Shown here in pieces: positions 43,004 to 51,954 of a stretch of DNA of 64,000 nt. The notes below the pieces were generated by a model. That model had not been told where the DNA came from. It saw only the letters and a program-made list of their open reading frames with translations, and searched no databases. The position numbers and the translations under genes are program-made. The stretch comes from DTU024 sp964518875 (GTDB taxonomy: Bacteria; Bacillota; Clostridia; Christensenellales; Aristaeellaceae). Numbering within the stretch: position 1 is the stretch's first letter; each line of letters begins with the position of its first letter. The stretch is from assembly GCA_964518875.1 (NCBI GenBank), contig CAZFHI010000004.1, forward strand, positions 1-64,000. The letters run 5' to 3'.

Positions 43004-43250
43004 AAAAAAAACCGCCTCAGCAATTTGCTGAGGCGGAGAAAATCTTCGCGGTACCACTTAGCTTGGCATTAAAGCCCAACTTATTCCATATGCTAACACA
43101 TACGCCGCCATGATAACAGGTGCGGATCCCGTTTCTGCCTACTGTATTCGGCAAAACCCTCTGGAGACCATTCAGCTAAACCCGTCATATCGCCTTACAC
43201 CTGCCGGCGACTCTCTTTGAAAACAGGAGAAGCGTACTATCCTCCGTCAA
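43004..43250 (-). promoter_or_regulatory. T-box riboswitch, likely tRNA-Trp specific
   Basis: The minus strand carries the T-box sequence AAGTGGTACCGCG (43047-43059), a Stem I with AGGATAGTACG and AGAGAG motifs (43200-43250), and a terminator CCGCCTCAGCAA / TTGCTGAGGCGG (43012-43036) with eight U. Uncharged tRNA pairing would form the antiterminator. The candidate specifier codon is TGG (43168-43170), in TGAATGGTCTCC, at the expected 3' side of Stem I; this codon reading is inferred. It controls the downstream importer. Confidence 0.92.
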
Positions 43251-43262
43251 CAGTGTAAATGT

Positions 43263-43292
43263 ATGTTACATCATGCGGGATAAAATTGTCAA
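43263..43292 (-). promoter_or_regulatory. promoter of the T-box transcript
   Basis: TTGACA (43287-43292), an 18-base spacer and TAACAT (43263-43268) on the minus strand lie just before the T-box leader. Confidence 0.7.
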
Positions 43293-43413
43293 TCCCGCGT
43301 TTGTAAAATATAAAGCAATTTTTGCTGAAATAAATGTACGCATTAAATAAAAACAAATTTAAGACAATAGCGATAAGTAAATCACACGAACAAAATAAGG
43401 TGTTTTCATTTAA

Positions 43414-43442
43414 TTGACACCCGCGGAATGCGATGATACTAT
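43414..43442 (+). promoter_or_regulatory. bioY promoter
   Basis: TTGACA (43414-43419), a 17-base spacer and TACTAT (43437-43442) lie 24 bases before the TTG start. I see no clear BirA operator here. Confidence 0.7.
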
Positions 43443-43465
43443 TTTTCAATGTGGGAGGGTTTTAA

Positions 43466-44002
43466 TTGAACTACAATAAATTCAGTGCTGTTCGTTTGGC
43501 GCAATCGGCGCTTTTTGCTGCTCTTATTGCAATTTGCTCTCAAATTGCTGTGCCTCTTCCTGGCGGAGTCCCCGTAAACCTGGCGCTTTTTGCAGTCTAC
43601 ATGTGCGCTCTTATAATGCCTTTTAAATATAGCGTAGCGTCCGTCGCCGCTTATTTGCTGCTTGGTCTGATAGGCGTACCAGTATTCGCAGGGTTTAGGG
43701 CGGGTCCTGCCGCGCTATTTGGAAAAACGGGAGGATATTTAATAGGATATCTTCTGTGCGATTTTATTATAGGCATATTCAGAACAAAGCTTTCCAACTT
43801 CTTACAAAGAGTTTTAGCGATGGCGCTTGGACTTTTTGTATGCTATATGTTTGGAACAGCGTGGTTTATGCATATTACGGGCTTAGGGCTAAGGGAATCC
43901 CTTATGTACTGCGTTGTTCCTTTTTTATTTGGAGACGTAATAAAGATTGCTGCAGCCTCTGTGTTAGCGCCAAAGCTTGAACAAGCTTTAAAGCTTGCTT
44001 AA
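43466..44002 (+). CDS. bioY: BioY biotin transporter substrate-binding subunit
   Basis: This 178-residue membrane protein with about six helices is the S component of the biotin ECF importer. It has LALFAVYMCALIMPFKYSV and the GVPVFAGFRAGPAALFGKTGGYLIGY family motif (about 73-98). It begins with TTG after GGGAGGG, because no ATG precedes NYNKFSAVRLAQSALFAAL. The EcfAT energising module is not in the window and would be shared. Lack of a biotin operon nearby suggests biotin scavenging. Confidence 0.92.
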   Translation: MNYNKFSAVRLAQSALFAALIAICSQIAVPLPGGVPVNLALFAVYMCALIMPFKYSVASVAAYLLLGLIGVPVFAGFRAGPAALFGKTGGYLIGYLLCDFIIGIFRTKLSNFLQRVLAMALGLFVCYMFGTAWFMHITGLGLRESLMYCVVPFLFGDVIKIAAASVLAPKLEQALKLA

Positions 44003-44125
44003 TACTTAATTAAACGCAAGCGAGCATAATCTTAAATGTTTTTTTGCTGTTTTAAATTGGGATAAGTTTCAACGTTTAAAAATAGTATCACCGTTTTTGT
44101 ATGAATTTCATTGGCAGTGCTTTTT

Positions 44126-45025
44126 TTATTCTTTTGAGAAAACCAAGCCGAGATTTACACAGCTTATAAGGCTAAGCGAGTATAAAAGCCATGTAGGAAG
44201 CGGTATTTTTTCATAGAATTCCGCTGCAGCAACAAATATGGTGCAAAGTACAAAGCTTATTATATAAGCGGGTCTGTGCTCTTTTTTTGTACGCATAAGA
44301 TAAATTAAAACGAATAAAAGTATTATATAGCTCATAAGCTGGTCGGCGCGTATAAAGCCGTTGGACTCTAAGCGCAGACTGCTGTCACGGTGCAGTGAAG
44401 CGAAAAACAAAAATATGGCGGCATAAAGGCTCAAGAAGTTCAAAGCCTTTTTAGAGTCGCTCTTTTGAGAAAAAAACAGGTATATAGCAAAAAACAGGCA
44501 AAAGAGCGCTTCAAACCTGAATACAGCAAGGTAAGCTTCGCCATAATCGTTATACACATAAAAAACGGGATTTGCGTTTCCGTCCGCTATATTGCCAAAA
44601 CCTTCACCGCCAAGAAAATTTGCGTAGTGAAAAAAAGCCATAAGCAGGCTAAGCCCTGGGGAGATAAGCCCTAAGGCAGTTAAAAAAGAAACTTTTTCTA
44701 TTTTTGAAAGTAAATGGCATGCGAGCAGAGACCCTATAAGACAGCCATAAATGCTAATGCCGCCTGTTGTAAGGCGAAACAGCTCCTGAATGCCTAAAAA
44801 GCTTCCATCCGTCGGAGAAAAGAAAACGGTATTTCTCCTTAACAAACAGTATATCAGCCTGCCTGTAAAAATGCTTATGGGCAAAATTACGCATATATAA
44901 AGGCTTGCTCTGTTTTTAAACTTATAAAGCAAGTAAGCAAAAAACGCTAAAAATCCCAAGCAAATATATGTGCCGAAGCCTTAAAGCGTTACGGAAGAAA
45001 TGCGTACGTTCTGTATTTCAAACAT
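44126..45025 (-). pseudogene. Lgt-like diacylglyceryl transferase with an in-frame stop and altered signature
   Basis: The coding frame starts ATG at 45025, one base after the upstream gene stop, reads MFEIQNVRISSVTL, then meets TAA (44981-44983, codon 15) and continues in frame as GFGTYICLGFLAFFAYLLYK to 44126. The distal part matches prolipoprotein diacylglyceryl transferase topology (GGISIYGCLIG; about seven helices). The Lgt signature GRxGNFxNxExxG reads as FHYANFLGGEGFG, so the key Arg is a His. A TTG at 44959 could serve as a start but has no ribosome site. So this is either a disabled paralog or a shortened divergent protein. A functional lgt must exist elsewhere. Confidence 0.75.
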
Positions 45026-45026
45026 A

Positions 45027-45941
45027 TCAGCGCACCAGCGTTGCAAAATAAATTACATCTGCTATGTGGCGGATTTTGGAACCGGCAGCGTTTATCTTTT
45101 GCCCGTTCATTACTACGGTGCTGCTGCTTCCGCCGTCTAAATTATAAGAAATTATGCATCCGTTTGGAGAAAACGTTTTGCCTAATTTTGCAGTAAGCGC
45201 CGCTATTTGAGACATTTTTAAACCTTTGCTTCCATCGTTTTCAGGCCCGTTTGTCGCTACAACAAGGTATTCTAAATTGCCAAGCTGAGAAAACGAAATG
45301 CGCTGTGTCTGTTTTTGGGATCCTGTATTAAAATAGTTGTACTTGTTATCAACTGGAATAACGCTTTCTCCGTCTTTTACAAGTACTGGGCCAAATGTAA
45401 AGGCGTGTATTACAGGATTGCCGCTTTCCTGCGCGTTTTTAAGGAACTGCTTTACTTCGTCGGCCTTTTTTACGCCTTCAAGCGCGTGAAAATCGCCCAA
45501 GCTGTCTATGAGTAAAACGTCTTCACCTGTCGGGCGGTTGCGGTACAAATGGCCGTTTCTTACAGCGACGCCGTAAGGATCCATGGTGAAAAAGTCCCCG
45601 TTTATAGCTAAAACGGCCTGAACCCTTTTTGCGATGACGCTGCCTAAGGTAGTGCTTTGAGAATTGAAGGAAGAAGCAGGCGCAGCTCTAAGCTGTGAGG
45701 GATCTGTTAATTTTATATGAAGGTAAATGTAATCGCTATCATATTCTCTGCCTTTATACCCTTCAATATCTAAAGAAGCGTCTTTGTATGACAAATTATC
45801 TGCCGAGTAGTTGGCTGCATCTGGTATTGGAGCAATCTTTTCTTCCCAGGGCAGGGGAGCGAAGCTTTCTCCGGCAGCGGAGCTTAAAAGAGATACTATA
45901 AGCAGAAGGACGCTTAACAATAAAAAGTGTTTTTTAACCAT
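45027..45941 (-). CDS. secreted phosphodiester glycosidase family protein (NAGPA-like)
   Basis: This 304-residue protein has a signal peptide (about 1-24) and the NAGPA/DUF2233 fold seen in secreted phosphodiester glycosidases: VLAINGDFFTMDPYGVAVRNGHLY in the centre, and YNLDGGSSSTVVMNGQ with a late RHIADVIYFA. It would act outside the cell, on sugar-phosphodiester bonds of teichoic-type polymers or glycoproteins. The start follows GGAGG. The Lgt-like frame begins one base after its stop, so the two were made together. Confidence 0.88.
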   Translation of the reverse strand: MVKKHFLLLSVLLLIVSLLSSAAGESFAPLPWEEKIAPIPDAANYSADNLSYKDASLDIEGYKGREYDSDYIYLHIKLTDPSQLRAAPASSFNSQSTTLGSVIAKRVQAVLAINGDFFTMDPYGVAVRNGHLYRNRPTGEDVLLIDSLGDFHALEGVKKADEVKQFLKNAQESGNPVIHAFTFGPVLVKDGESVIPVDNKYNYFNTGSQKQTQRISFSQLGNLEYLVVATNGPENDGSKGLKMSQIAALTAKLGKTFSPNGCIISYNLDGGSSSTVVMNGQKINAAGSKIRHIADVIYFATLVR

Positions 45942-46017
45942 GAAAAATACCTCCGTACATTTTCATATGGAATTATATCACCTGCGCTTGAAAGGGTCTA
46001 TCTTTTAGTGTGTAAAA

Positions 46018-46046
46018 TTGCCTGCGTTTAAGCAATATGGTATAAT
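46018..46046 (+). promoter_or_regulatory. promoter of the Fe-ADH gene
   Basis: TTGCCT (46018-46023), a 17-base spacer and TATAAT (46041-46046) lie 23 bases before the start codon. Confidence 0.7.
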
Positions 46047-46069
46047 ACCAACAGATTGGAGGTAAAGAT

Positions 46070-47242
46070 ATGGATAATTTTGTTTTTCATATACCTACGC
46101 GTTTTGTTTTCGGCAGGGATGCTGAAATGCAGACAGGCAAAAAAATGAAGGAGCTCGGTCTTAAGTCCGTACTTATAGTATATGGACAAGGCTCCGTTGT
46201 GCGTTCGGGGCTGCTGGACAGGGTAAAGCAGTCGCTGAATGAAAACGATATACAGCATATTGAAATAGGGGGCGTTGTGCCAAACCCGGTTGATGGACCT
46301 GTTTACGAAGGTATACGCATGGGCAGGGAAGCCAACATAGACTGCGTTTTGGGTCTGGGCGGCGCAAGCTCGCTTGATACAGCCAAGGCTATAGCTATAG
46401 GCATACCATATGAAGGAGATTTTTGGGACTTTTATTCAGGAAAAGAAAAGGTAAAAAAAGCTCTTCCTATAATTTCTGTACTGACTATTTCAGCGGCCGG
46501 CAGCGAAAGCAGCAACAGCAGCGTTATTACAAAGGAATCGGTAAAACTTAAGCGCGGATTGAATACGGAGTTTATACGCCCGCAGCTTGCTATGCTTAAT
46601 CCTGAGCTTACTTTTACAGTTCCGGCCATACAAAAGGCGTACGGCATAGCCGATATGATGGCGCACATTTTTGAACGCTACTTTACAAACACAAAGGACG
46701 TACTGCTTACGGACGAACTTTGCGAAGCTGTGCTCAGAACAATAATGAAATCAGGGCCTAAGGCTTTATTTAATTCGCAGGATTATTCGGCGCATGCGGA
46801 CATAATGTGGGCGAGTACGCTTGCGCATAATGATACGCTCGCAGTCGGCCGCCAGCAGGATTGGAGCAGCCATGGTATAGGGCACGGCATTTCCGCAAGG
46901 TTTTCCGCTCCTCATGGCGCTGTACTTGCGGTTATTTTCCCTTTCTGGATGCAGCACCAGCTTGACCATGACGTAGAGCGCTTTTACCGCTTTGCGGTTA
47001 AAGTTATGGGCTTAAATGAAAGCGACGATCATAAGAAAACGGCGGAAGAAGGCATACAAAAGCTGCGCTCATTCTTTGATTCTTTAGGTCTGCCGCATTC
47101 GTTAAAAACGTTCGGCGTAAAAGAAGAGGACTTGCCGCAGCTTATAGAAGACGTTAAGCTCAAAGCGGACGGAACGATAGGCTTCTTTAATCCTCTGACA
47201 AAAGAAGACATATACGCTATTTACAAGGCGGCGCTTGAATAG
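46070..47242 (+). CDS. iron-containing alcohol dehydrogenase
   Basis: This 390-residue group III alcohol dehydrogenase starts MDNFVFHIPTRFVFGRD. The NAD(P) region GLGGASSLDTAKAIA is at 97-111 and the metal ligands fall in ADMMAHIFERYFT and SHGIGHGISARFSAPHGAVLAVIFP. It resembles butanol dehydrogenase/YqhD enzymes that reduce aldehydes in fermenting bacteria. The start follows TTGGAGG. It is monocistronic. Substrate and NADH/NADPH preference cannot be read from the sequence. Confidence 0.92.
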   Translation: MDNFVFHIPTRFVFGRDAEMQTGKKMKELGLKSVLIVYGQGSVVRSGLLDRVKQSLNENDIQHIEIGGVVPNPVDGPVYEGIRMGREANIDCVLGLGGASSLDTAKAIAIGIPYEGDFWDFYSGKEKVKKALPIISVLTISAAGSESSNSSVITKESVKLKRGLNTEFIRPQLAMLNPELTFTVPAIQKAYGIADMMAHIFERYFTNTKDVLLTDELCEAVLRTIMKSGPKALFNSQDYSAHADIMWASTLAHNDTLAVGRQQDWSSHGIGHGISARFSAPHGAVLAVIFPFWMQHQLDHDVERFYRFAVKVMGLNESDDHKKTAEEGIQKLRSFFDSLGLPHSLKTFGVKEEDLPQLIEDVKLKADGTIGFFNPLTKEDIYAIYKAALE

Positions 47243-47259
47243 CTGAATCTAAATTAGAT

Positions 47260-47700
47260 TTATCTTATTTTATCAAAAAAATCGTTTAAAACCTTAGAGC
47301 ATTCCTTTTCCAGGACCCCGCCTATTATATTTGCTTGCTCTGAAAAAGCGGGGTCGTTAGGAATGCAGTAAAGGCTTCCGCAGCAGCCGTATTGTTTGTC
47401 GAACGCGCCGAAAACTATGGTTTTAATTTGCGCCGCTATAATAGCGCCTGAACACATGGCGCATGGCTCCAAAGTAACAAACAAGGTGCATTCGTTAAGC
47501 CGCCTGCTGTTAAGGCGCTTTGAAGCGGTGTTTATAGCGAGTATTTCCGCATGGGCAAGAGGGTTTTTAAGCTCCTCGCGCCTGTTATGTTCAAGAGCTA
47601 TTATATTTCCTTTATGTACAATTAAGGCGCCAACCGGAACGTCAGTCTTTGATTTTTTAGCTTCTTCTAAAGCTATAAGCATGAATTTTTCGTACTGCAT
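47260..47700 (-). CDS. tadA: tRNA-specific adenosine deaminase TadA
   Basis: This 146-residue zinc enzyme deaminates adenosine 34 of tRNA-Arg(ACG) to inosine. The zinc and catalytic residues are H50 and E52 (HAE) and C80/C83 (PCAMC). The N-terminus MQYEKFMLIALEEAKKSKTDVPVGALIV is characteristic. The start follows GGTGA. It is the essential wobble-editing enzyme; a general cytidine deaminase-like protein is less likely. Confidence 0.95.
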   Translation of the reverse strand: MQYEKFMLIALEEAKKSKTDVPVGALIVHKGNIIALEHNRREELKNPLAHAEILAINTASKRLNSRRLNECTLFVTLEPCAMCSGAIIAAQIKTIVFGAFDKQYGCCGSLYCIPNDPAFSEQANIIGGVLEKECSKVLNDFFDKIR

Positions 47701-47754
47701 AATATCACCGTAAAAATTATAGCATAATAAAGCGTAAAATCGAAAGGAGCGAAC

Positions 47755-48309
47755 ATGAAAAACGAAGTATTGAATACTATTTCAAAAAGACGCAGCCACA
47801 GAAAATATGAAAAAACACAGATTAGCGAAGAACAGCTTAAAGCTATAATGGCTGCCGCTATGGAATCGCCTTCTGCGGTAAACCGTCAGCCATGGCATTT
47901 TTCTGTGGTTCAGGATAAAGAACTCATTCAAAGAGTTCATGATGCAGCTAAAAAAGTCGCGCTTAAACATGAAGGCTACAGCGCCCGCTACAAAAATGAT
48001 GATTTTCAGATTTTCTATTATGCGCCTACCGTCATATTCATTTCTGCAGACGACAGCCTCTACGCTTCGATCGATTCAGGCATCGCGGCGCAGACAATAG
48101 CGCTTGCAGCAGAAAGCTTAGGGCTTGGCAGCGTAATACTTGGCCTCCCGCGCGACGCTTTTAAAGGCGAGGAAAGAGAAGAGCTTGAAAAAGCGCTTGA
48201 TTTCCCTGAAGGCTATAAATTTAAAATTGCCATAGCCTTAGGAACGCCTGCCGATACAAAGGCGGCTCACCCTCAGAAGGATGGAAAAATAAGCTATATA
48301 ACAAAATAA
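47755..48309 (+). CDS. nitroreductase-family flavoprotein
   Basis: This 184-residue FMN protein has the start RRSHRKYEKTQISEEQLKAIMAAAMESPSAVNRQPWHF, where RRSHRKYE and SAVNRQPW bind FMN, and a C-terminal GSVILGLP. The family reduces nitro or quinone compounds or serves as an oxidoreductase. The start follows AAAGGAG. It is monocistronic, with a terminator directly after. Substrate unknown. Confidence 0.9.
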   Translation: MKNEVLNTISKRRSHRKYEKTQISEEQLKAIMAAAMESPSAVNRQPWHFSVVQDKELIQRVHDAAKKVALKHEGYSARYKNDDFQIFYYAPTVIFISADDSLYASIDSGIAAQTIALAAESLGLGSVILGLPRDAFKGEEREELEKALDFPEGYKFKIAIALGTPADTKAAHPQKDGKISYITK

Positions 48310-48343
48310 TACTAAATACTTTGTAAAAATTGTAAAAACACAG

Positions 48344-48370
48344 GCAGGCATTTTCAAAACAGCCTGCTTT
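48344..48370 (+). terminator. terminator of the nitroreductase gene
   Basis: A GCAGGC / GCCTGC stem with a 12-base loop and TTTTG follows the gene. A TATAAT at 48376-48381 right after it is the likely -10 of the next gene. Confidence 0.7.
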
Positions 48371-48415
48371 TGTGTTATAATAATTCAAGCAATATCTTGT
48401 CTGATGGAGGTTATG

Positions 48416-51400
48416 ATGTACAAAAACAAGCATATAGCGGGGCTGGTTATTTTCCTGCTTGCAATAGCGCTTGGGCTTAGCTCCTTAGCGTCTGCTGAAT
48501 TAACAGGCGTTGTAAGCGGTTTAGTGTTTGCAGATAAAAACCAGGACGGCTTTTTTGATTCTGCTAATGATGTGATCCCTGATGTGGAATTAGCGCTTGT
48601 AAAGGTGGAGGGCGAAGCTGAAACAACAGTGTATACTACGACCACCGGTGCGGACGGGCGCTTTATGTTTAACGGCGTTGCGGACGGTAGATATTATATA
48701 AAAGCGCTGCTGCCGCAAGGATATTTAGCCGCGCCACTTGTTCAGGGCGGCAGCTTTTTGCTTCCAAGCTCGGGGAACGCTGCAAGGACGCCTCTGTTTA
48801 ACGCGTTGGACGGAGGAAATCTGGATTTGCAGCTTGGCGCCTCTAAAAGGAGCGCTTATATAAAGGTCATAGCCTTTGGAGATGAAAACGCAAACGGCGG
48901 CAGGTTTTCTTCGGAGCCTCTGCTTAATGAAGCTTTGGTTGAAGCCATATATGAGTACGGCGGCGTGCAGTACAGCGTTGCTTCTGCATTAACGGATGAT
49001 TCGGGCACAGCTTATCTAAGAAACCTTACGCCTGTCACCTACCGCATAGCAGTAACGCTGCCTGACCCTTATATAATAGGCCCAATAGGGCAAAAGCAGA
49101 ACCTCTTTTACAACTGCATAGTTCCGCAGGATTCAAGCAGGGGCCTTTCAGAGCCTTTTGATCTTCCAAGCGGGGGAAGCGTAGGCTTAGGCGCAGGCGG
49201 TGTTTTAACAGGCAAAGCCGAAGGACAAGTATATTTTGACAAAAACGCAAACGGCGCCATGGATGCGGACGAACCGGGCGTTAGCGGCGCAGTTATAAGC
49301 ATAGAAAACCCGTCTTCAGGCGTGCTTAGAGAAATAGTAACAGGCGAAGACGGCAGCTACATTTTTGAAAGGCTTCAGGAAGGCGGCTATTTATTGAAAA
49401 TAGAGCTTCCTGACGGCATGGCATTTGCTAAAGGCGGTAATATTTATTCGGCGTTCAGCAATAACGGGAGCTGCAGTTTTAATGTTACGTTGGGGCAGAC
49501 GACCAAGCTGCCGTTAAACGGCGCGGTAAATGCCGCAACGTTAACGCTTAAAGCTTTTCATGACAAGCAGGTAAACGGTATACTGGATGAAGGAGAGTTT
49601 CCTTTTTCAGGCGCTAAGGTAAGTTTAACGTCAGGCTCGGAAACTGTGGAAGCTTCAACCGATAAAGATGGTCTGGCGTTTTTCCCTGTGGTGCCTTCAG
49701 GGGATGTAAGCATAAGCCTTTCATTGCCGGAAGGACAGGTGTTCAGCCTTCCTTCCCAGGAAGAAAACGGCAACTTTTTTGGACAAAGCATTGCAAAGAG
49801 CGCGGATACAAAAACAGTTTCCTTTAAACAGGGAGAACAGAAAAACCTTTTGGCAGCCGTTACCCTGCCTGCGGCAATATCGGGAACAGTTTTTGACGAT
49901 TCAAACATAAGCGGCATATATGAAGACGGCGAATCGTTTTTACCGTCTGTAACGGTGCAAGCAGTAAACGCTTCCGGGGAAGTTATAGCTCAATCAGAAA
50001 CAAATGAGAACGGCCGGTATGTATTAAGCGGGCTTCTGCCTACGCAGTATAAAGTTCGTTTTGTGCTTGAATCGCCATATATATTTTCAGGCGAATCAAA
50101 TACCGGCGCCGATATGGAAAATGATGTTGTTTCGCAAACGCCTCAATACGGCGAAACTGATGTTATAGAGCTTGCTCCAGCAGAACAGCTTAAAGGCGTT
50201 GACGCGGCGGTGTTTAAGTCTGCCGTTGTAAACGGTTCTATACTGTACGGCTTTGAAGAAGAAGCTTTTTCAAATACGCTCGGCGGCGTTGAGGGCGTGA
50301 ACATAAACCTGCTTGATGAGGATAAAAATCCAGTATCTCAATACACTTTTGCTGCAAGCGACGCAGAAGGACGCTTTTCCCTTAAAGGCGCGCTGCCTGG
50401 AAATTATTATTTGAAATTCATACTGCCGCAAGGGCATGCGTATTCGCTTCCTAAGTCGGACGATAAAGAGCTTATAAGCGAAATGTTTACGCTGAAAAGC
50501 AGCGAGGAAAAAGAATTCGATACCGTTTATGCTGTTAAAACAGGCAGTATAAAGGGACAGATTTTTTCAGACGAGGACTTTGACGGCGTGTTTTCAGAAA
50601 ATGACATACCGCTTACAGGAGAATACATAAAGCTTGTAGATTCAAGCGGCGTTGAAAATACGGCCGCTTCAGACGCGCAAGGTAATTTTGAGGTAAAATC
50701 TTTAAGGCCTGGAACATATAAATTAGTTTTAAATCTTCCTGAAGAATATCTTGTTTCTTTTGCTCAGAACAGCCTTATTGAGCCTGCGCTTTCAAACAAC
50801 TCCTCAACAGACATACAGTTTAACATGGGGGCAGATTTAGTTTCAGACATTGCGGCTTCGCATAAAAAGTCTGTTGATATATCCACGTTTTATGATAATG
50901 ATTTAAACACTATGCGGAACGATTCGGACAGCCCGTATCAAATGGCCGAGCTCTCAATCTATTCTGAAAAACTGAATACCAGGTTTGATATTACTACGGA
51001 CCCGTCGGGCGAAGTTTCTATACCGGAGATGCATATGGGCGATTACACTGTAAAAATAAAACTGCCTGAAGACCATGTTATGTTTTACCCTAGCGCAGAA
51101 TTAAACGATGGTTACTGGGAAACTTCATTTACGGTAAAACAGAACACAGAAAATGTATCGCTTGCCATTGTACAGTTTGGCGGCTTGTCAGGATCTGTCT
51201 GGAATATAGGCGGGGGACAGGATAAGATTTCCAACATACCAGTAACGCTCTACTATGCAGACGGAACACTTGCAGCATCCGCTGCTTCAGGTCAGGACGG
51301 ATCTTTTGCGTTCACAAATATGTACCCGGGCGAATACTATATTAAGGCGGAGCTTCCTGCTGGTTTCCGCTTCGCAAGAAACATAGATGCTCAAAACAGA

Positions 51401-51952
51401 GCGAGCATTATAATTTCAGAAACAGCAGGAAACGAAAGTGAAACAGGTAAGTCTGACATAATAAAACTTAATATGGGAGAATATAAAACGAATCAGGATA
51501 TAGGCATGGGCGCTATGGGCAAGCTGGGCGATTTTGCATGGCTCGACCTGGACGGCGACGGCATGCAGGATGAAGGAGAACCGGGCATACCGGACCTTAC
51601 AATAAGGGTGTACCAGTACGGCAAGCTTGCCGCGGAAACCAAAACAGACGCTTTTGGAAGGTATATGTTTGATTCGCTTTATCCGGGAGAATATACAATA
51701 GAAGCGCTTGCTCCAGAAGAGCTGCTTTCATCACGCAGGCAGACAGAATTTATACTTGTAGCTAATATCCTTGAAGAAAACCAAAGCGGTACCGTTAAGG
51801 CGGAAGGCGTAATGGTACCGAGCAATGACGCGAATCTAAACGCGGACCTGGGCTTTAAGCTAAAAACACCGGGCAAGTATCCTGCAAACATGCTTTCACT
51901 TCCTAAAAAAGACTGGACGCCCCTTGTGCCTTATGAGCCTACGAGGAGATAG
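48416..51952 (+). CDS. large SdrD-B-like repeat surface protein
   Basis: This 1,178-residue exported protein (signal peptide 1-23, ending SLASA) has about nine to ten tandem units of roughly 110 residues of the SdrD B/CNA-B type. Each has a pattern such as GxVxxDxNxxGxxDxxExxLxGAxVxL, a GSYxFxxLxxGxYxLKxxLPEG core and a variable loop. The last unit carries FAWLDLDGDGMQDEGEPGIPDLTIRVYQ. Asp-rich loops suggest calcium binding. There is no LPxTG tail; the end is KDWTPLVPYEPTRR. The start at 48416 follows GGAGG. Two bases separate it from a binding-protein gene, so it is the first gene of that operon. Confidence 0.9.
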   Translation: MYKNKHIAGLVIFLLAIALGLSSLASAELTGVVSGLVFADKNQDGFFDSANDVIPDVELALVKVEGEAETTVYTTTTGADGRFMFNGVADGRYYIKALLPQGYLAAPLVQGGSFLLPSSGNAARTPLFNALDGGNLDLQLGASKRSAYIKVIAFGDENANGGRFSSEPLLNEALVEAIYEYGGVQYSVASALTDDSGTAYLRNLTPVTYRIAVTLPDPYIIGPIGQKQNLFYNCIVPQDSSRGLSEPFDLPSGGSVGLGAGGVLTGKAEGQVYFDKNANGAMDADEPGVSGAVISIENPSSGVLREIVTGEDGSYIFERLQEGGYLLKIELPDGMAFAKGGNIYSAFSNNGSCSFNVTLGQTTKLPLNGAVNAATLTLKAFHDKQVNGILDEGEFPFSGAKVSLTSGSETVEASTDKDGLAFFPVVPSGDVSISLSLPEGQVFSLPSQEENGNFFGQSIAKSADTKTVSFKQGEQKNLLAAVTLPAAISGTVFDDSNISGIYEDGESFLPSVTVQAVNASGEVIAQSETNENGRYVLSGLLPTQYKVRFVLESPYIFSGESNTGADMENDVVSQTPQYGETDVIELAPAEQLKGVDAAVFKSAVVNGSILYGFEEEAFSNTLGGVEGVNINLLDEDKNPVSQYTFAASDAEGRFSLKGALPGNYYLKFILPQGHAYSLPKSDDKELISEMFTLKSSEEKEFDTVYAVKTGSIKGQIFSDEDFDGVFSENDIPLTGEYIKLVDSSGVENTAASDAQGNFEVKSLRPGTYKLVLNLPEEYLVSFAQNSLIEPALSNNSSTDIQFNMGADLVSDIAASHKKSVDISTFYDNDLNTMRNDSDSPYQMAELSIYSEKLNTRFDITTDPSGEVSIPEMHMGDYTVKIKLPEDHVMFYPSAELNDGYWETSFTVKQNTENVSLAIVQFGGLSGSVWNIGGGQDKISNIPVTLYYADGTLAASAASGQDGSFAFTNMYPGEYYIKAELPAGFRFARNIDAQNRASIIISETAGNESETGKSDIIKLNMGEYKTNQDIGMGAMGKLGDFAWLDLDGDGMQDEGEPGIPDLTIRVYQYGKLAAETKTDAFGRYMFDSLYPGEYTIEALAPEELLSSRRQTEFILVANILEENQSGTVKAEGVMVPSNDANLNADLGFKLKTPGKYPANMLSLPKKDWTPLVPYEPTRR

Positions 51953-51954
51953 CA

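Noticed and set aside
44981..44983. Recoding of the TAA in the Lgt-like gene
   Set aside because: TAA is not used for selenocysteine or pyrrolysine, and there is no recoding element; a nonsense mutation or sequence error is simpler.
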